Shown piece by piece: positions 10,142 through 22,678 of a DNA stretch of 64,000 bases (its first letter is position 1; each line of letters begins with the position of its first letter). The notes under the pieces are model-generated. The model was not told where the DNA came from. It saw only the letters and a list, made by a program, of their open reading frames with translations, and did no database searches. Both the position numbers and the translations under genes were made by a program. The DNA is from Hysterangium stoloniferum. Its lineage: Eukaryota > Basidiomycota > Agaricomycetes > Hysterangiales > Hysterangiaceae. Where the stretch lies: positions 186,001-250,000 of the forward strand of contig WHVD01000030.1 in the NCBI GenBank assembly GCA_015178975.1. Direction: 5' to 3'.

Positions 10142-11889
10142 AACATCAGGAGGAACAGTCAGGTCCTAAGTTGACCAATTTATGCAGATCCTGTGAGGAG
10201 AGCTTCTCTAAGGAGGGAATTTCCTGAAGTCTTCGGGCCTGCGGGATCAAAGTCATCTACTGTCTCATTCTCTGGAGATACCATAGCATGGTCGAGGACT
10301 GGAGGTGCTGTCTTCTTCTAGCCTGGAAATACTTTCTATGAAGTGGGCAATCTTCGAGCTTGCGACTCGCATTGATTCCTCTTCTGCTTGGGATCGAGGT
10401 TTCTGGGCCCAGACTCAGGCGTCGTGAATCAAACCTATGATCTCTCCTCTTCTGATAGTTTGAGGAGTTAAGGTCAGATTAGCCAGTGGTACCATACCCT
10501 TTTCTTTAGAGATAGCAGTTGATGGGGGTGGCAAGGATAGTCCCATCTTCGTTCTGTAAAACTATGCCCTCCACAATCCATTCCCCGTCCTTTAGATCCC
10601 CAGTAAAGATGGGTATTAACCTAACCGACTCGGGCTCTATCGTGCAATCTTCTAGGGTTCTCGCGACTCTCTCAGCGTGCATGCCCTTGTCGGGTTTGGA
10701 TGTTAGATTAGTCGGTGTGATTAGTTCGTCTTCCAGCGAGATCTTGTTGACTGAAAAGGCCAACGGGACAGGTTCATTGGAGGAGCTGGCAGGAATGAAT
10801 CCTGTCCTCCCAGGGAGGATTAATCTTGATCCCAGGGGTTGATCTCGCAACGTTCCTATCTCATAGTTGATATGGAAGTCTTCTCCTAGGAGGATAGGTA
10901 CAGTCATCCCTCGTACTACGTAGGTTTCCGCGTTGAATCGCAGCAGGGTCCCTTTATCATCCTTAAGGTAGACGGGGACGTTAATATAACCCAGTACTCG
11001 GGCACTCCCGGTAAGCTGTATTAATCGCAGTTTAAGTCCTTGCTTCAGCTTCAGGTTGATCCTTCAGTTTTCGGTAGAATTCCTCTGATATGAGAGACAA
11101 ATCGGCTCCGGTATCCAGTCTAATTTTGATTGGTTCTTCGCAATCGGGATTCCCTACTCCTCCGAGTATATGTAGTGCTGAAACACCAACACTAGAATAT
11201 CCTCCCGGTGGCTCCCTTTTTCGGTATATGATTGAGGAGTCCTCTTTCATTAGCTTACTGGATTGGGGATATTGTATTCTAGGTCGTTTTGCCTCTTTTC
11301 TAAGGGCTAGTTCAGCGTCCCGACGTAGTCGTCTGTTCGAGGTGGTCATCGAGGCGGTCACGTCTGTTTCCCCCTCCGAGTCCGATTCGTCACTGATCAA
11401 GAGGTCAGGAGGAAGTCCAGGGTCGAAAGGAAAGGTTTCCTCCTCCATATCGTTCCTGATGTCTTCTATGAGATGTTGCTTGTTAAGGCAGGCAACCCGG
11501 TCGATAGACATTTCCTCGTCTGCGATTTCTTCAATCGATGGCGGTATATTGTTTGAGGAACTCTTAAACCCTGACAGACCTTCGCGGTGCTGACAGTGCA
11601 CTTCCAAACAATCTCCTCTTTCAACGAAATCCTCGTGAGATATAGAAATGTATACTTCCCCACATTGGGGTTCTTCATCTCCGGGTGACCTCTCAATTAT
11701 TTCGTGATCTTCAGGGGTAACAGTATAAGCTGGAATGAAAATTGATTCGCTTTCGACATTATATACTCGCGTTCCTGTACTTAGTCCGTAAACTGCCTCA
11801 TATAGCCTTTGCTCCTCCACCTCCTCTGAAGGATTCTGCCCGGAGCATAGATTCAATGAGACGTAATGAGCCATTTTACCTGAGTGAGG
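10142..11889 (-). pseudogene. Element C linker, aspartic protease and PR-RT spacer
   Basis: Directly downstream of the zinc knuckle. An acidic linker (MAHYVSLNLCSGQNPSEE...) leads to the retropepsin active site LDTGADLSLI (near 11090-11120), which cleaves the polyprotein. The frame shifts by one near 11045; beyond it the protease C-terminal half continues (ILLGEDFHINYEIGTL, about 10870-10907). A second shift near 10520 joins it to MVPLANLTLTPQTIRRGEII. The relative at 62563-64000 has the same order and, over its last 580 bp, an open frame, which supports these frameshifts. Confidence 0.82.
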
Positions 11890-14199
11890 ACAGTCAATTT
11901 TGAAATGTTCTGTGCTCCCACAAATCCAGCACTCTTTGGGGGGTCTAGTGCTACTCCATTTGTCGCTCCTCTCGAAGAAGAGTTTCCCGTGTCGTTTCCC
12001 TCATGTTGGATCAGTCCTTCCTGCTCTGGGAGTCCTCATCATGCCCTTGTCATCTATTTCGCTAGAAAGGACCTGATGGGGGTGGATGGAATTGGGAGAA
12101 GTTGGAGTATGCTCCAGGGCTTCCACTTCTAATTTGTTTTTTTCCGCGACCATAACTCGAGGTCTAATGGGGCGAAATCTATCTCTATGCGTTTGATTCC
12201 AGGCATTAATTAGAGCTTCCTGTAGGTTATTGGCATGTGCTTGGAGGCTCATGACGTCATCGATGGCTTGCCCTTGTATTAAGTATAACCATTCCGTGGG
12301 TAGGGTAAGTATTAACCGGCAGGTCTCCTCTTCCTTTTCTTGGTAGAATTTGTATAGAAATCTGTAGAGTTTAACTCTTCTTTGAATATACTGCACAGGG
12401 GTTTCGCAGTCGTGATGGGGCTGGTGAAACCTCATTTCTTCCCATTCTAGGGACAGGGATTCACGCCATCGTGTACCCAACAACCCTTCGACTATACTCC
12501 AAAGGAAAGACCTGTGCGATCGACTGAATTCAGTGCGATGCTCATGATCCAAAGTAGTCCACCAGATTTTTGCGTTCCCTTTAAGTCGTCTGGGAAGAGC
12601 GATGCCTAGAATCGTCGTCATGGATTCTGAGATTTCTGACAAGCTCATAACATCCATTATGTAGTCCAGTGCCTTAGATTGTGAGCCGTCATATTCAGGG
12701 AGATCTGACCATTTGATTTTGAGATCATTGGTGTTCAAGGTCAACTTCCCAATTTTGGTGTCGGGAGCGGCACTCTTAGTGTTCTTATTAGTGCTTGCTG
12801 GGCCTCCTGGATTTTTCGGGTTTCGCCTTCTCTCATCCCAGTCCCTTCTGTAATCCGAATCGCTGGATCCATCAGAAGAATCCCCAGGCGGCCCTCCTGG
12901 GGGAAAGAAGGGGGCCCGTGAAATTGGCAAAGGAGGGAGATTGTTGTTCGGGTAAGAAGTTCCCCTCCCGGGTATTTGTCCAGTGATTCCTTCAACGAAT
13001 GTGGTAGCGAAGGAAGAACGGTTTCGATTTGCGATGGATCCAAAAGCAACTCTATGGCGGGGAGTATCTGGCTCTTCGTTCCTTCATGGTCTGTTTGAAG
13101 TTCCTAGTCCGAGGTCGTCCTGGGGTGAGATGCCGAGGGTCTTGATTCCGCTGGCCAGAAGAACGGGCGCAATAGATTTCTCGTGGAGTCTTCCCAAGAT
13201 CTCCTCCCTCGTGTCTTGGGGAAAACTCTCGAGGATAGACTTACGATTGAGAGAGTGCAGAAAGCTAGTGCCGGGAGATCCTTGGAGATCTCGAATGAAA
13301 GTTTCAGATGTGTGAGCCGGGGAAGCGGGAACCTGGGTACTATCATCATAGGAGTGAAGAACTTCCATAAACAACTTGTCTCATTTCTCACGGCAGCGAA
13401 TGAGCCTGTGTCGCAGGCTGTGATAGGCGAATGGGAGGTTCGGAGAAGCTTCATATAGGGATCTTTCCAGTGTACGCGTATAAAGATACCGGTAATCCAC
13501 CTTAGGTACCGATCCGCCCTTGTCTAGGATCACGTATAAGATCTGTAACGTGTCATCGTGCATGGCCACTAGGTCAAGAATCCATTCAAATAACGCTAGC
13601 CTTACACGTCCTCTTCCGGAGACATTAATAGTAATGAGCTCCTCAGACCACTCGGGGAGTTGCTCCGCTAGCTGATCTATAGTACCAGTTTGGGAAAAGA
13701 AAGAATCAGTGATCACGATGCTATTCAATCTGCCTAACCAGACGGACACCTCCTTCGGCATGTTGGGGTATCTGTCTGAGTAATCTGAGGCTACTGCGTC
13801 AACTTCCTTTTCTTCAATTTGTCCCGAGTAGTATTTATCCCATTTGTCATTTACCGGTTCAGCAAAATATATCTGACCTCTGAAGGGATTCTGTAGCATC
13901 ACTTGAGGCGGTGGAAATTTCAGACTGGTGTCGTTTCTGTTTGATCAAGCGGTAAGGAGTCCGAGAGTTTCCGATGACTTAAAATAGGAGTTATTCTTGC
14001 TCGTTTCAGTAGAATCACTCGTGGGAAGCCCGTGTTCACCTTGTAAGGGCTCCAAGACAGTATCGGTCTCTTGAGTCATTAGAGATGATTTCTGCGTTGT
14101 GACATTACTGGGTAGTCCTAGGTCGGGGTATTCCTTTCTCGTCCGAGGGGCACCTGAAGGCGTAGCAATTCGGGAGGTTCCGCCACTGGTTAAGGTCAT
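11890..14199 (-). pseudogene. gag: Element C Gag with CCHC knuckle
   Basis: Starts MTLTSGGTSRIATPSG 66 bp inside the 5' LTR and runs in one frame to the knuckle CWICGSTEHFKIDC (CX2CX4HX4C, about 11890-11931). The N-terminal part carries FPPPQVMLQNPFRG and W-D-YY; the central part holds the capsid-like region (KIKWSDLPEYDGSQ..., ALPRRLKGNAKIWW, EEMRFHQ). Four in-frame TGA codons (near 13945, 13376, 13082 and 12000) sit where an arginine CGA is expected. The Gag is about 765 codons, long because of the extra N-terminal region shared with elements B, D and G. Confidence 0.83.
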
Positions 14200-14264
14200 A
14201 ATACTACTACTAGCTGAATGTTCGTGTGGATCGCAGTGAATGAGGGTCTGGCCCAGATCACCAC

Positions 14265-14946
14265 TGTAAAGGGTCGAGTAGTTTACTACTCAATGTGCGA
14301 TCGTTATCGACTAACGATAGTACGATATACAACCGACTAGTAGTTTGAAGTGATCAAGTATAGATTACGATTGACCCTTAAGGTGCAATCGGTAAATAGT
14401 TACAAGAGCGGATCGACCTTGCGGTACGATCCGATTGCGTAGCTAGCTGAACTAACGGCCAAGTAGCGGAGAGAAAGTATATATTGTGAGGGAGAGAGAA
14501 TATTCTAAGAACGTGAACTACGATGGATATTCTTACTGTGCGAACCAAGAGGTAGAAGTCAAGTCGAGTGGTAGTAACTGACTTCGACTGTTTCAGTGCG
14601 AAGTGTAGTTACTGTAGATATAGTAAGAGAGATAGAGCGAAGACTAGTTTCAGACTAGGCCCCGAACCAGTACTTGCGTATGCAGGTGATGGTTGTCGGG
14701 GTTGAAAGGTGTCTGAGTTTTATCCGTGTGACTACTACCTGTGACATGTGCATACTTCTTGTGGGTGAGAGCGCCCACAAGCATACATGGACTCTCGAAC
14801 TAAATAAAGGGGGTTTGACCCGTATTTATGAGATATAGAAATAGAATAAAAATATAGAACATAAAGAGAATAATGAGATTATAAAGCGGTTAAGGAGTAA
14901 GGCTTAGAGCCTTTAACCGCACCTCCTATATGACTTATCCTTCACA
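14265..14946 (-). repeat. LTR family C, copy 1 (5' LTR of element C)
   Basis: 682 bp; on the minus strand TGTGAAGGATAAG to GACCCTTTACA, followed by GTGGTGATC. Related to LTR B in the ATTTAGTTCGA / CATGTATGC / TTGTGGGCGC region. A second copy lies at 42880-44092. Confidence 0.87.
14758..14781 (-). other. Perfect 8-bp stem-loop in LTR C
   Basis: CTTGTGGG pairs with CCCACAAG around an 8-nt loop. It lies at the same place as hairpins in LTR families B, E and F, just after the TTAGTTCGA motif. In copy 2 a solo LTR H has inserted inside this hairpin. Confidence 0.6.
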
Positions 14947-15637
14947 GTCTGGGTGGGGTTCATGGGTCAAGGGGTTGTAGGTCAGAGGTCGTGGGTCGAG
15001 AGGTCGGGAGTCAAGATAAATAAGAGAGATAGATGTGTTGGAGCCTGTGGGCTCTGACTAGTGTGAGTGGTGTAATTCAAGGAGGAGTTTAGAGTGGAAA
15101 ATGTATTAGATTACTGGGGGGAATCTAAGCCGATTTTCTGACTGGATTGTATGTACAACATCTGCCAGACTATATAGACCGTGGAATGAATGATATACCA
15201 AATCCAGTAATAATGAAATGAAGCTAGCAAAACATGAAATGAGAATAGTAAACACCAAATTTGGTGTTGGGAATGGGACAGAATGGAGTGGAGTCTGAAT
15301 CATGACAAATCATAAATCATAATGGGAAATGGAGCAGGAGCAGAGTCCGAATCATGACAGGTCATTTGACTAAAATGGGAACAGGGCTCAGTTAGAGGGA
15401 TGACGGGTTTTCCGAGTGGGGTCCAGTGACTGATGCATAGGACGAGGTCAGACATAGACAGGGATGGAGTCTGGTGGGTATTCCAGTGACTGATACATGA
15501 CATAATGAAGTCAAACATGGACAAGTCTGATGTACAGAGTCCGGTGGAGAGTCTGGTAAACTGATAATTGGTGTGTTATAGGGCATGGGTGCATATAGGT
15601 TAGTGCCCAGAGTCCAGCGGGAATTCCAGTTGTAACA
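14947..15637 (-). repeat. LTR family A, copy 3, truncated
   Basis: Begins within the LTR at the junction with LTR C1 and runs to the TGTTACAACTGG end (on the minus strand) at 15637. Confidence 0.83.
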
Positions 15638-15907
15638 CTACTACTCAACTTGTCTCCAAGGTTAAGACTTTGTGCAATAGAATACATCTCTTGAAGCTAT
15701 TCCATTCCTTTCTCATAGTAGCAACACTATCCTCAAAACCCTCTTTAACTCTACAAGTAGTTCCCTGATTACACCTCTAAATCAATCTCCATTCTGGCCA
15801 CCATCAGTCTGATCACAAGGTTCATCCCCTTTCTTAAGTACTTGTCTCATCAATCACACCAGGAGGGTTGATCTTACTTATATTGTGTTAGAGTATCAGA
15901 CTATTAT
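15638..15907. other. Unclassified spacer
   Basis: Pyrimidine-rich DNA between LTR A3 and LTR B2; no gene or repeat copy recognised. Confidence 0.4.
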
Positions 15908-16535
15908 TGTGAGAGGTACGGTGAAATATACTCAGGAAATATAGTCTGGATGAGCTCATACTATATTTCCTTTATTATTTCTACTCTCTCTATTTTATTA
16001 TACACTTATAATTAGTTCAACGACCTATGTATGCAGTACATCAACTCTTGTGGGCACATACTTATGTATGTATTCTAGCGCCCATAGTTTAAACTCAGAC
16101 ACTTTTACCTCGCAACCACAACTTACCCAGACACCCAGTTAGTGTCCTGTAAGTTGTGATTGGGGTATCATCTTGACTGTCACAGACGGGCTTCAACTAT
16201 CTACACAATTAGAGTTTCAAACTGTGCCAGTCAAAACTCCACCTATATCTCAATCCGCACGGACCACATCCGTGCTACTCTATTATTTGACTCTCGTTAT
16301 TCTTTTCTACACTTGAGCAGTCATTCAGAATTGCACCTAACAGTCGATTCCCTTTATTCGTTTTAGCTATCTACTCTACCTTAGATATAGTTACTTCACT
16401 CAAACATATTGAACTAAGTAGTCAATACTCATTCAGTGTGTATTAGACTTAGACAGTCAGTACAACTACATGTCATACCTAAACGGTCGATACTCTTCGT
16501 ATATAGAATGGTTAGAACTTCCACTACTCTTCACA
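15908..16535 (+). repeat. LTR family B, copy 2 (5' LTR of element D)
   Basis: 628 bp, TGTGAGAGG to CTTCACA, followed by GTGGTGATCC as in copy 1. Confidence 0.87.
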
Positions 16536-16618
16536 GTGGTGATCCGAGCTGGACCATACTTTCCCTATGAAGAAAAATCTATTAAAGAAAAAAAAAAGTA
16601 ACTAATTCCTTTATGAAC

Positions 16619-17337
16619 GATGACTAGAGGCAAGGAACAGGCCACGAAACCTTCAGCGGGATCAAGCAGTTCATTCCCGCGATGAAGGCCCACTAGTCTC
16701 AAACTGCCTGGAAATGTTATGATGAGAAAGCCCTCGCTGACCTTCCCAAAACAAACTTCAGCCAGAGGTTCTCCCAGAACTGAAGCTGAACCAGCGATGG
16801 CCAGCCAATCAGGGCCATCTGCACTCCAGGAACTACCGACAGCACCAGAAAGAGACCCTTCACCCGCCCGAGACGTGACTCTGAACTTTCCACCCTGTCA
16901 GGTAATGCTTCAATGTGCTTACCACAGACTATTGGTTTATGACGAACCTATGGATGACAAATGGGATATGTACTATGCCTCCCGGATTTTGGAGGAGGAA
17001 GTTATGGTGATTACACAGGATTATCGAACTAGATACCCCACTATGCCTCCATCAATTGCGACTTGGTTAGGGAGGTACCATGGGATCCTGGCAGCTCAAA
17101 CCCTTTTCACACGATCAAGGACTCTGGGAGAGGTCACTCAATCAATCCCCGAGTGGTCAGAGGAGCTCACAATTCTGATGGAGAAGGGAAGAACAGCAAT
17201 AAAAAGGGAATTGTTTATCTAGCTCGTGGACTTGTTGAAGGTACATGACGATACGTTACAGATCTTGCATGTATTGATCAGACATCTTCACCCGGTCCCC
17301 AAGGTCAACTCTCGATACATTTACATTCAGATTTTAG
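16619..17337 (+). pseudogene. gag: Truncated chromovirus Gag, element D
   Basis: Related to the Gags of elements B and C. A start at 16619 (MTRGKEQATKP) is interrupted by a stop before the long frame from 16719 (MMRKPSLTFPKQTSARGS). Shared segments are FPPCQVMLQCAYH, KWDMYYASRI, YRTRYPTMPPSIATWLGRY and QSIPEWSEELTI. A TAG near 17219 follows LFI; the sequence stays homologous through YIYIQILE to about 17337, where it stops abruptly and element H1 pol begins. The junction joins two truncated elements. Confidence 0.75.
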
Positions 17338-18439
17338 AACTCCAGAATTATCCAAGCTAAAAGCTGACCTGGAAGGAGTTCCCGAAAAATACCATGATTT
17401 TGTGGATATTTTCAGTAAGCAAAAAGCTGACCGGCTTGCACCACATAGGCCCTACGATTTAAAAATTGATATTGAGCCCAGTTCAAACCCTCTGTTAGGA
17501 CCTATTTACCTGTTATCCCAATCAGAACTTTCATCTATTTGGGAGTTATTGGATGAACATCTGTCAATAGGTTTTATCCATCCCTCAAAGTCTCCGTATG
17601 GAGCACCCGTCCTTTTTGTCAGAAAGAAGGATGGTTCCCTTTGACTCTGTGTTGATTTCAGAGGATTAAATTCCATCACACGGAAAGATAAGTACCCACT
17701 TCCACTTGTTACTGACTTACTCGATGCCCCATGGAAAGCTCGGATCTACACCAAAATAGACCTTAAACATGCCTATCATTTGGTCTGAATTGCTGAGGGT
17801 GACGAATGGAAAACTGCTTTTCAGACTTGCTATGGATCCTTTGAATGGTTGGTTATGCCGTTCAGCCTTACCAATACCCCTTCCGCTTTTCAACGTTTTG
17901 TTAACAATATATTTTCCGACATGCTTGACATATGTGTTATAGTCTATTTGGACGACATTTTGGTATTTTCCGAGGATCCCGCTCTTCACGATGAACAAGT
18001 CCATGAAGTCTTCTGAAGACTCCGAAAACACGGTCTTTTTGCCAACGGTAAAAAATGCTACTTTGACATGGATTCTATTGAATACTTAGGTTTCATTATC
18101 AGACCCGAGGGTCTCCATATGGATGAAACCAAGGTTCAAGTTGTCCGTGACTGGCCTGAACCACGGAAAGTCAAAGACATTCAGTCATTTTTAGGTTTCG
18201 CAAACTTTTACCATCATTTCATTTGGAATTACTCAGATATTACAATACCGCTTACTTGTCTTACCCATAAATCTCAACCATGGGTCTTTGATGACAAATG
18301 CCACTCTGCTTTCCAGACTTTGAAAAATGCTTTCACTTCCACCCCAATTCTTTCTCATTGGAAACCTGACGTTCCAATTATTGTGGAAACCGATGCTTCT
18401 GATTATGCAATTGCCATGAGTCTTTCCATTCAAGATTCC

Positions 18440-19084
18440 TGTGAAGAGTCGATAGATTCTGACCATTCGATATACGAAGAATAGTGTCTATTCAACTACT
18501 ATTAGCAGATATTGACCGTACAGTACAATACTGTAGATTACCAGACAAGCTGTGCTAGTAAGAAGACACGCTATGCGTCACAAGAGCAACTGTACAGTTG
18601 CTCTTGACGGCTAGAATGAACGAATGAAAGAGTTGACCTTCACGGTACAACTCGTAGCTAGATGTAGAATAGATAATCAATGCGAAGCTGAATATCTAGA
18701 GTGAAGAAATAATAGCGCGAGTTGACTATAATGTCGACTAGCGCAAAGACCTTAGATTGGAACTCGACCTTCGCGGTTCGAGTCCAAAGTACGTTAGTAT
18801 GCAAGAGAATACTACCTTTAAGGGTAGTTGAAACGTTACCCTTGACACCTCTCGCTATTCGACGTCTGGGTCGTTTACAAGGTGGTGTCTGCTGGGTAAA
18901 AGTTGTCTGTCTCTTTTGGCGCCGAGAGCGCCCATACATATACACAAAGCTTCGAACTACAAAATCAAGGTGTGCTCGAAATATAGAAAGAATATAAAGA
19001 AAGAAAATAAAAGGTAAATAATAAAGTACTATAATCCAGCTATTATTCCTTAGTCCAGGTATGCATATATGCATACCCTTTACA
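18440..19084 (-). repeat. Solo LTR family E
   Basis: 645 bp inside the H1 RNase H coding region, with ATTCC duplicated at 18435-18439 and 19085-19089. Sense strand (set by the stem-loop and TTCGA motif) reads TGTAAAGGG to CTTCACA. Stem-loop GGCGC-CGAGA-GCGCC at 18918-18932. Removing LTR and one ATTCC restores the coding match to H3. Confidence 0.92.
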
Positions 19085-19235
19085 ATTCCGATGGTGAAAT
19101 TCATCCGGTCACATTCCTTTCTCAGACACTTTCAGTGTCCAAACTCAACTACGACATTCATAATAAGGAACTTTTGGCAATTTTTGAAGCTTTCAAACAT
19201 TGGTGTCATTACCTCGAAGGTTCCACAACTCCCAT

Positions 19236-20510
19236 TGTGAAGAGTGGTGGTGTTACGACCGTGTCGCAGCCATTCGTCCCCAAGGTTATCGCCACCTATC
19301 GATGATTCAAGTTATCGCTCAAGTTACCACATCGGAAACCATCGCCCCTGATGCTGACGTATGCTTTCCCGGTGATCAAACTCCGTTTACGCCCACATCA
19401 AAATATACTTGTACTATCTGGTTAAACTTTTGATATGTCCCTTTTATTATGATGATCCGTTCTATCCTATGTTTCACATATGCCTATATATACTTGTAAC
19501 CCTCAAACTATTTCCTTTTCCTGTAATTACGCTCTTGGTTATCTCTTCGGCCTCCAAACTAATCATAAACTTCCCGTTCCTAGTCAAGCTTATTGTCAAT
19601 ACCCTGTTCCGCTCTTCTCCTAGTTAGTATTTTCTAGACGCCTGATACTTGTATATGAACCCACTGTAGTTGTAGTTACTAGGCAATCAGAATATCGACT
19701 CAGAATACCCTCTTACACCTCTAGCAGTCTTGTACTAAGAATCCCCTCATCCGCCTCGCATGCGCTCGTCCACTCTCGGTCGCTGACCCTTGGCCCGACA
19801 CTTGACTTAACCTTCAGTCCCGATCAGTATCTCGCCAAAAGAAACTCGTTAGGATTAGTCTTTGCCCGCCTGAAATTTAAGGACACTCCATGGACATTTG
19901 CGAGGGCGCAGAACATAAGCTGAAGCCAAGTCCTTCCGATCGGTCCCTGTTGGCCAACCGACATCAGTCAGTTTTCTGTTCTTAACAGGTGGAAGTTCTA
20001 ACTGTTCTATATATGAAGAATATCGACCGTTTAGGTACAACACAAAGATGTATTGACTGTCTAAGTCTAATACAGACCGAACGGGTATTGACTACTTAGT
20101 TCAATACGGTTGAGTCAAATAGCTATCTAAAGTAGAGTAGAGAGCTAAAATGAATAAAGGGAATCGACTGTTAAGTATGATTCTGAATGACTGCTCGAGT
20201 GTAGAAGAGAATAATGAGAGAGTTGAATAATAGAGTAGCATGGATGTAGTCTGTGCAGATTGAGATATAGATGGGTCGAGATGATACCCCAATCACAACT
20301 TACAGGACACTAATGGGTGTCTGGGTAAGTCGTGGTTGCAGGGTAAAAAGTGTCTGAGTTTTAACTATGGGCGCTAGAATACATAAGTCTGGCCTGTGTG
20401 CCCACAAGAGTCGATGTACCGCATACATAGGTCATCAAACTAAATATAAGTGTATAATAAAATAGAGAGAAAGTAGAATTCCTGAGTATATTTCACCATA
20501 CCTCTCACAC
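19236..20510 (-). repeat. LTR family B, copy 3, carrying LTR P
   Basis: A solo LTR B in reverse orientation in H1 pol, split by LTR P. Flanks are CCCAT (19231-19235) and CCCGT (20511-20515), one CpG-type transition apart. Confidence 0.85.
19251..19987 (+). repeat. Solo LTR family P nested in LTR B
   Basis: 737 bp, TGTTACGACCG to TCTTAACA, with GGTGG duplicated at 19246-19250 and 19988-19992. A TATA-like CTATATATA lies near 19482. About 19905-19935 carries the CATAAGCTGAAGCCAAGTCC block shared with families A and H. Richer in CpG than its surroundings. Confidence 0.88.
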
Positions 20511-21945
20511 CCGTTGACATTGTTACCAATTACAAAAATCTCGAATATTGTTCTACCACTAAAATTTTGACCCACCAGCAAGCCTGCTGGTCCAAATTCC
20601 TTTTCACTTTCAACATGATTATCCATTTCTGACCCAGACGTCTTGGTGGAAAACCAGATACCATGACTCGACGATGGGACATCTATCCTAAAGAGGGGAA
20701 AGTAACTACACCGTTGTTAATCCACATAACTTGAAACTGGTTTTTACAACACAGCAACTTTCCGCATCTATTTGAGCGACTTCCCTCTACTATCCAATTA
20801 TGCGTAGCGTTATGATTATGGATATTGAGCAATTATATCAAGATATCCTTTCCACACTCACTTCTGACCTGGCTCTCAAGCCACACCTAGAAATTCCCGA
20901 TAATCCCGACCAACCCCAATGGTCATAAGACTCTCAAGGTTTTATCCATCTTGATGGACATATCTACGTTCCAGATTCCAATAATCTCCGACTCCACGTA
21001 CTTCAGTACAAACACGATCATCCAAGCTCCAGACATTACGGCATTAACAATACTCTTGGTCTAATCCAGAGAGAATATACTTGGCCCAACCTCCGAGATT
21101 TCATAACCCAGTTCTGTAAGTCATGCACCACCTGCTTACGCTCTAAAACCTAGAGACATAAGCTGTACTCTCAAGCAACTTCTGATACCAGAAAAACCCT
21201 GGAACTCAATTTCCATAGATTTTATCAAACAACTTCTGACTTCTGAAGGCTTTACATCCATTTTAGTTGTTGTGGATCGATTCTCAAAACAAGGCATTTT
21301 CATACCCACTCACGATACAATCATGTCCTTACAATTAGTGGAACTTTTCATTATTCACATATTTTCCAAACATGGTGTTCCATCTCACGTAACTTCCAAT
21401 TGAGGCTCCAAGTTCATCTCCCATTTCTTCCAGGCCCTCAGAAAAGCCCTCGACATGAAACTACACTTCACCTCGGGATATCACCCGGAAGGTGATGGAC
21501 AAACCGAACACGTTAATCAAACATTGGAACAATATCTCCGTATCTATTGCAACTACATATCAACAGGACAACTGGAAATCCCTTCTTCCAATTGTGGAAT
21601 TCACCTACAATAACTCTCTGAATGCAACTACTGGCATCTCTCCCTTTTTTGCCAACAAAGGCTATAATCCAAATCTCACAGTATATTCTGAATGAGATTT
21701 GGCTTCTATCTGTGCTCAAGAATTTATTACTGCTCTCAACGAGTTACATCAAGAACTTCGGAAAGCTATTTCTTCCACCCAGGAATATTATCAATGTTCT
21801 GTGGACAAAAACTGGATCCCACCTCCTAATTTTAAAATTGGTGATCAGGTTTTTGTAAAAGCTCAATTCTTCCGTACCACCTGACCTTCTAAAAAACTTG
21901 CTGAGAAATTCTTAGACCTTTTGAAATTATAGCACAAGCCGGTTC

Positions 21946-22678
21946 TGTAATGTATTATTACTATTTAGTGTACTTGTAAACTCTTTTTACTTGAGTTAAG
22001 TAGCATAGCTTTAAGAAAGGAGATTCAAATTCAAGGTAATCAGTATATAGGGGCTTTGTCAATTAATTCAGAATTCACTTAGTTTTATTTGTCTACGTGC
22101 CTGTGTCCCTTTTCTGGGGAGGAAGCTCAACTCAAGGAAAACAAGACAGTCAACAGATTGGCAAGGAGAGTTCTCAACTTAAGCACAATGTGTGGACCTG
22201 GTAGGCTAGTGTAGCTAAATAAGTAAGTGATGTGATATTGGAATGAATTTTAAATACATAATTTGATCCTGTATTTATACTAGTCCAGGATCCTGCTTAC
22301 TAAGTAATGTGACTAGGAGAACAAGTCAGTATTTCCCATACTTGACTCATAGGTGCATTTCAGAGTCATCCAACTAGCTATGACTAGTCAATGAGTCATC
22401 TCCCTTAATATGTAGTCAGGGAGACAAGGCAGATTACATACTACAAGGGTTAGGGACACTTTATTAGTAAGTAATCCATGACTCTGCTGGTTTCCATGGA
22501 ATCACTATGACAATGCTACCTAGCTACTTAGGGTTTAGAGCTAGCAGTAAATCATATGTTATCAGGACAATGACATAATAAGAACTCTTGAGACAAAGTT
22601 AAAGGATCCAGTCCTCTATTGTTTGACTAATGTCCCTTAAAGGTTAAACACAGAAATGAAATTGTAAAATATATGACA
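21946..22678 (-). repeat. Solo LTR family I, copy 1
   Basis: 733 bp in the H1 integrase tail with GGTTC duplicated at 21941-21945 and 22679-22683. The strand is inferred from TATAAATA in the other copy, which lies in reverse at 40302-41720. Confidence 0.88.

Larger units (their letters stand above)
6166..14946 (-). mobile_element. Element C: nearly complete Ty3/gypsy chromovirus
   Basis: Reading on the minus strand: 5' LTR (14946-14265), post-LTR GTGGTGATCTGGGC, gag (14199-11890), protease (to about 10500), reverse transcriptase, RNase H, integrase and chromodomain (10141-6880), then an untranslated or ORF3-like tail to about 6166. No 3' LTR is present; the left end is fused to the gag stump of element B. 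Several TGA stops and at least two frameshifts make it inactive. A related plus-strand copy starts at 58686, and an inverted fragment lies at 28103-29163. Confidence 0.88.

Noticed and set aside
11090..11593. 167-codon plus ORF opposite element C protease linker
   Set aside because: Antisense shadow of the Gag-PR linker, which has a homologue in frame in element G.
17717..18031. Minus ORF opposite H1 reverse transcriptase, repeated at 50406-50693
   Set aside because: Its conservation follows from the RT coding strand beneath it; no start context or codon evidence of its own.
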